Below, piece by piece: positions 41,301-43,249 of a DNA stretch of 43,249 nucleotides. Source of the stretch: [Flexibacter] sp. ATCC 35208 (GTDB lineage: Bacteria; Bacteroidota; Bacteroidia; Chitinophagales; Chitinophagaceae); the NCBI RefSeq assembly GCF_001975825.1, contig NZ_MTKN01000019.1:1-43249 (forward strand), in the 5' to 3' direction. A model generated the notes under the pieces. That model worked only from the letters and a program-made list of their open reading frames with translations, was not told where the DNA came from and ran no database searches. The stretch's first letter is position 1, and the number at the start of each line of letters is the position of its first letter. The translations under genes were made by a program, and so were the position numbers.

Positions 41301-41455
41301 TGTATGTGTCTTCTCAGAACCTGCTCACTTTTACAAAATATAAAGGATGGGATCCTGAAATCGGGTCTAAAAATACTACGCTTACCAATGGTATTGATTA
41401 TGGGCAGTATCCTGCAGCGCGTTCATTCCAGTTGGGTTTGCAGGTTGGGTTTTAA
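38318..41455 (+). CDS. SusC/RagA-family TonB-dependent outer-membrane transporter
   Basis: The 1045-residue protein has a signal peptide (to about residue 31, LTTRAQQ). A CarboxypepD_reg-like beta domain (GVSIAIKNTHRGTVTAPDGSYSI) and a plug domain (MVVIGYGTQKKSSLTGSVASV; VQQALQGRVPGVTV) precede a 22-strand barrel ending RSFQLGLQVGF. It imports a bound oligosaccharide or other nutrient through TonB, in complex with the SusD-like lipoprotein at 41650. No glycoside hydrolase, sensor or sigma/anti-sigma gene lies inside the window, so the substrate cannot be inferred. The 3' end is echoed twice in the 194-bp gap to susD. Confidence 0.95.
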   Translation: MKQHPLPLALKRILCVPLFLLFLLPLTTRAQQAIKGKVSDDAKNPLAGVSIAIKNTHRGTVTAPDGSYSITAANGETLVFTFIGYNTLEITVNPGTQYNINLAPNVQNLDQMVVIGYGTQKKSSLTGSVASVNGKTLNELPVASVQQALQGRVPGVTVTNNGAPGTDPIVRIRGISSISYASDPLYVIDGFPTSNLTSFDSKDVLSVEVLKDASAAAIYGSRATNGVVIITTKKGTRSNKAEVRLDTYTGVQTAWKKIDLLNTQQYLQYERALNGAAGISKPPRLEDANWNSPIYDGTSQTYAQTNTDWQDAYFKSGLITQSNLSVSGGNDRSTYYMSSGYFKQDGIAQGVNYERGNFRINSEHNISRVFKVGENLLVAYSNQRYDNTSGNRTRLANVIRALPYLPVYDPTTQGGFRNAENSVDGADPTNPVEDALLLGDAHRKLFKLLGTVYAQVNFTPWLSFRSVFGADYAGQFQHQFTPIYNDKGRNSTVASINDQRANRTTLLYTEQLTLDKHFGRHHVNAIAVFERQPASNYGESQTGNQSTNDIETLVGATNVSAYSTTTATLIQSYIGRLNYEFGEKYLLSAAIRRDGLSVWAPGKKFQSFPSVSAGWRIDQESFMKPVTAVSELKLRGGWGVTGLNAIGIFPALQNSILANEYPWQAIVQANGATYPFGNTISVGNASYYNQLASADLEWEKTKQVNVGLDLGLFDNTITFTAEWYRRLTDNLILTIPTPPSFGYGGAGSQLNAASMKNTGVDLALGYNKTKGAFRWNVNANIGFIRNKILSLNTPNATIDAGSDADFGNGNMTRTVAGQPIQSFYGYVTDGIFQSQAEVDKGPVQLSGTDPAKSTAPGDIRFKDLNGDGSITSADRTFLGSYVPNYSYSLNYNANWHQFDLSVFFQGVQGNKIYNGTRVLLEGMARLFGAGTEVLNAWTPEHTNTDIPRAISGDPNSNLRVSNRWIEDGSYLRLKNLMIGYTLRNGAIRYISSFRVYVSSQNLLTFTKYKGWDPEIGSKNTTLTNGIDYGQYPAARSFQLGLQVGF

Positions 41456-41635
41456 CAGCACCTTCCTTACCGCTGGCACCGACTACGGGCAGTATCCAGC
41501 TTGTTATTGCTGTCAGTTGATTTTATAAGTAGGATTTTAATCAGGAGCCACAACTGAAAGATCTGGGAAAGGAATTATTCCTCGTTTGCCCAGCCTCCTT
41601 CCGGTTGATTTTACAAGTAGGATTTTAATCACATA
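41456..41635 (+). repeat. two degenerate copies of the susC 3' end between susC and susD
   Basis: SusC ends GIDYGQYPAARSFQLGLQVGF-stop (41453-41455). Copy 2 (about 41461-41541) reads GTDYGQYPACYCCQLIL-stop-VGF-stop, with the final stop at 41538. Copy 3 (about 41546-41629) reads CPASFRLILQVGF-stop, with the final stop at 41626. The stop-to-stop distances are 85 and 88 nt, and each copy is in a different frame from susC. The unit thus preserves the C-terminal codons and stop, with divergence concentrated in the upstream part of copy 3. Confidence 0.82.
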
Positions 41636-41649
41636 CAAAAACTGAAAAC

Positions 41650-43200
41650 ATGTATAAGTACATATTCATCGTCTGTCTGCTTCTTGGTGGACTAGGCTGT
41701 ACCAAAGACCTTGACAAAACAAATCCAGGGTATGCCACCCTTGATAACTATTTCAAAAACAGCACAGAACTGTTAAGCGGCACCAACGCTATTTACTCTA
41801 CCTTCCACGCCAGCACCCTCATTGCCCGTGAATGGTTTTTCGTCCATGACCTCCGCAGCGACGACGTCTCGTCCGGTGGTGGTCAACTGGAAGTACCCCG
41901 TGGTCAGATCCTGAATGGCGCCACTACGGCAGATAATTCCGTGATAAGTTCCGTATGGCAGGGATTATATATCATCATCCATCGTTCCAATACAGTTATT
42001 GGCAGTGCCCCCCTTGTCACCGATAATGACGCCGTTCGCGACCAGTGTGTAGCCCAGGCGAAGTTCTTCCGGGCATGGGCCTATTTTGAATTAATGACCC
42101 TGTGGGGACCAGTCCCAATGTACACACAGGTCGTAACTGAATCCAACCAGTTCCAACCCCGCGCAGCAGAAACTGCTATCTATGACCAGATCATACAGGA
42201 CCTGACAGATGCCGCCGGAACACTAAGCGCAACTTATGCCGCCGCTGATCTGGGGCGGGTGTCATCTGGCGCAGCCAATGCTATGCTGGGCAGAGTATAT
42301 ATGCAGAAAGGCGACTACACATCTGCCAAGGTAGCATTGTCAAAGATTGTTAGTTCCGATCTTTATCGCCTTGTAGACAACTTTAATGATAATTTCCTGG
42401 AAGAGACAGAGTTCAATGCAGAATCTATCTGGGAAGCTGTCTTTGTTGACAAAGGTGATAATTCCTTTGACTGGGGCGGTACTGGTGATGGCGCAGGTAA
42501 CGCACAATCTACCATCCGCAACCAGGAATATTGTCCGCTGGCATGGCGTAATTTAATTCCATCTAATAAATTTCTGAACGAATTTGAAAACACTGCTTCT
42601 GGTGCCGCTAAAACAGACCCACGCTATAAATGGACGGTATATGAAACGGGTGATCTCTTTAACAGTGATGCAGATGTACTGACCGATGCGATGCAAAATG
42701 GAAACTCTTCTATTGTAAATGGAGTCACTAAGAAAATCAGCTGGCGCAAGTTTATGCTCATTTACAAGCAAAGTCTGTCCACTGCTTCTTATCACCCTGG
42801 TGGCAATAACCAGCGTATCATCCGCTATGCAGATGTGTTGCTCATGCTGGCAGAGTGTGCGAACGAAACTGGCGATATAGCAGGAGCCGTAAGCTACCTG
42901 AACATGGTCAGAGATCGTCCTTCTGTAGCAATGCCACATTATCCTACTGCCCAATTTCCAACAGGATCGAAGGATCAGGTGACGAAAGCAATTATGCATG
43001 AAAGAACTGTTGAATTGGGAGATGAGGAGGTGCGTAACCGCGACATCTTAAGGTGGCGGAAAATGGGGTACTTCACGACTGATCCTATTAGTTATTTCAG
43101 AAAGAATCGGGATGAATTATTACCTATTCCTCAATCAGAAATAGATAATAACCCTGCACTGGCAGATGGGGGTATTTCCGCACAAAATTCAGGTTATTAA
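41650..43200 (+). CDS. SusD/RagB-family nutrient-binding lipoprotein
   Basis: The 516-residue protein has a lipoprotein signal (MYKYIFIVCLLLGGLGC, lipobox LGGLGC-like with mature Cys17). A TPR-rich SusD fold follows, with typical NSTELLSGTNAIYSTFH, AQAKFFRAWAYFELMTLWGPVPMYT and IRYADVLLMLAECANETGD. It ends with MHERTVELGDEEVRNRDILRWRK and LLPIPQSEIDNNPAL. It forms the surface lid of the SusC-type pore and captures the substrate. It is in the same direction 194 bp after susC, across a repeat of the susC 3' end. A terminator hairpin begins right after the stop. Confidence 0.95.
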   Translation: MYKYIFIVCLLLGGLGCTKDLDKTNPGYATLDNYFKNSTELLSGTNAIYSTFHASTLIAREWFFVHDLRSDDVSSGGGQLEVPRGQILNGATTADNSVISSVWQGLYIIIHRSNTVIGSAPLVTDNDAVRDQCVAQAKFFRAWAYFELMTLWGPVPMYTQVVTESNQFQPRAAETAIYDQIIQDLTDAAGTLSATYAAADLGRVSSGAANAMLGRVYMQKGDYTSAKVALSKIVSSDLYRLVDNFNDNFLEETEFNAESIWEAVFVDKGDNSFDWGGTGDGAGNAQSTIRNQEYCPLAWRNLIPSNKFLNEFENTASGAAKTDPRYKWTVYETGDLFNSDADVLTDAMQNGNSSIVNGVTKKISWRKFMLIYKQSLSTASYHPGGNNQRIIRYADVLLMLAECANETGDIAGAVSYLNMVRDRPSVAMPHYPTAQFPTGSKDQVTKAIMHERTVELGDEEVRNRDILRWRKMGYFTTDPISYFRKNRDELLPIPQSEIDNNPALADGGISAQNSGY

Positions 43201-43246
43201 TAAGAAAGGTTCTTTGGTTGATAATGATGACCTTTCTTACTTTTAT
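43201..43246 (+). terminator. terminator hairpin after susD
   Basis: TAAGAAAGGT (43201-43210) pairs perfectly with ACCTTTCTTA (43230-43239) around a 19-nt loop and is followed by CTTTTATC. It starts at the base after the susD stop codon. Confidence 0.7.
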
Positions 43247-43249
43247 CAG

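Noticed and set aside
38318..43200. Complete polysaccharide utilisation locus
   Set aside because: Only susC and susD are within the window. No glycoside hydrolase, polysaccharide lyase or dedicated sensor is present, so a substrate or full locus cannot be claimed.

Overview
The window looks like a chromosome segment from a Bacteroidota bacterium, most likely Chitinophaga or a close relative in the Chitinophagaceae. The signs are a SusC/SusD pair, several TAnnTTTG-type -7 boxes with no clear Shine-Dalgarno sequences, lipoproteins with short lipobox signals, and LytS/LytTR regulatory pairs. No rRNA, tRNA, CRISPR array, phage or complete insertion sequence was seen. The organism call is inferred from gene content only.

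Layout. 1-4150: a small secreted protein, a lipoprotein-like gene broken by a stop codon, an unknown protein, an MFS exporter and an EamA transporter. 4309-10765 (minus strand): a regulator-plus-pump cluster read as LytS-type kinase, LytTR regulator, TolC, MacA-type adaptor, MacB-type ATPase, MacB-type permease. 10960-17965: YpfH-type esterase, LigB-type dioxygenase, Crp-family regulator, SGNH acetylesterase, metallophosphoesterase, a frameshifted isochorismatase-family gene, a zinc-ribbon protein and two paralogous lipoproteins. 18081-24668 (minus strand): a TetR (CecR-like)-TolC-YbhG-YbhF (split in two)-YbhS-YbhR exporter operon with recognisable operators. 24847-33945: a cupin, then a second LytS-LytTR-TolC-adaptor-RND pump cluster ending in an outer-membrane barrel protein with a 10-residue repeat. 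34036-36741: bioA surrounded by gene remnants (hydrolase, porin and LytTR fragments). 36742-38108: a divergent HxlR/QorB pair with three tandem operators. 38318-43200: a susC-susD pair.

How the genes work together. Three tripartite export systems of different energy classes (MacB-type ABC, ABC-2 drug/lipid-type, RND) lie within about 30 kb. Two have the same order of kinase, regulator, TolC, adaptor. In both, three direct repeats spaced exactly 21 bp fill the space between the regulator stop codon and tolC, which is the geometry expected for LytTR binding.

The most unusual pattern is that at least six genes (MFS, MacB ATPase, TolC, YpfH-like esterase, Crp, SusC) are followed by one or more degenerate copies of their own 3' end, including the last codons and stop. 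Units run from 18 to about 88 bp. Several copies still read as the same C-terminal peptide with synonymous or conservative changes. Other tandem duplications in the window are a 10-bp one that breaks the isochorismatase-family gene and a 30-bp in-frame array in the barrel protein. This recurring gene-end duplication is the best candidate for something undescribed.
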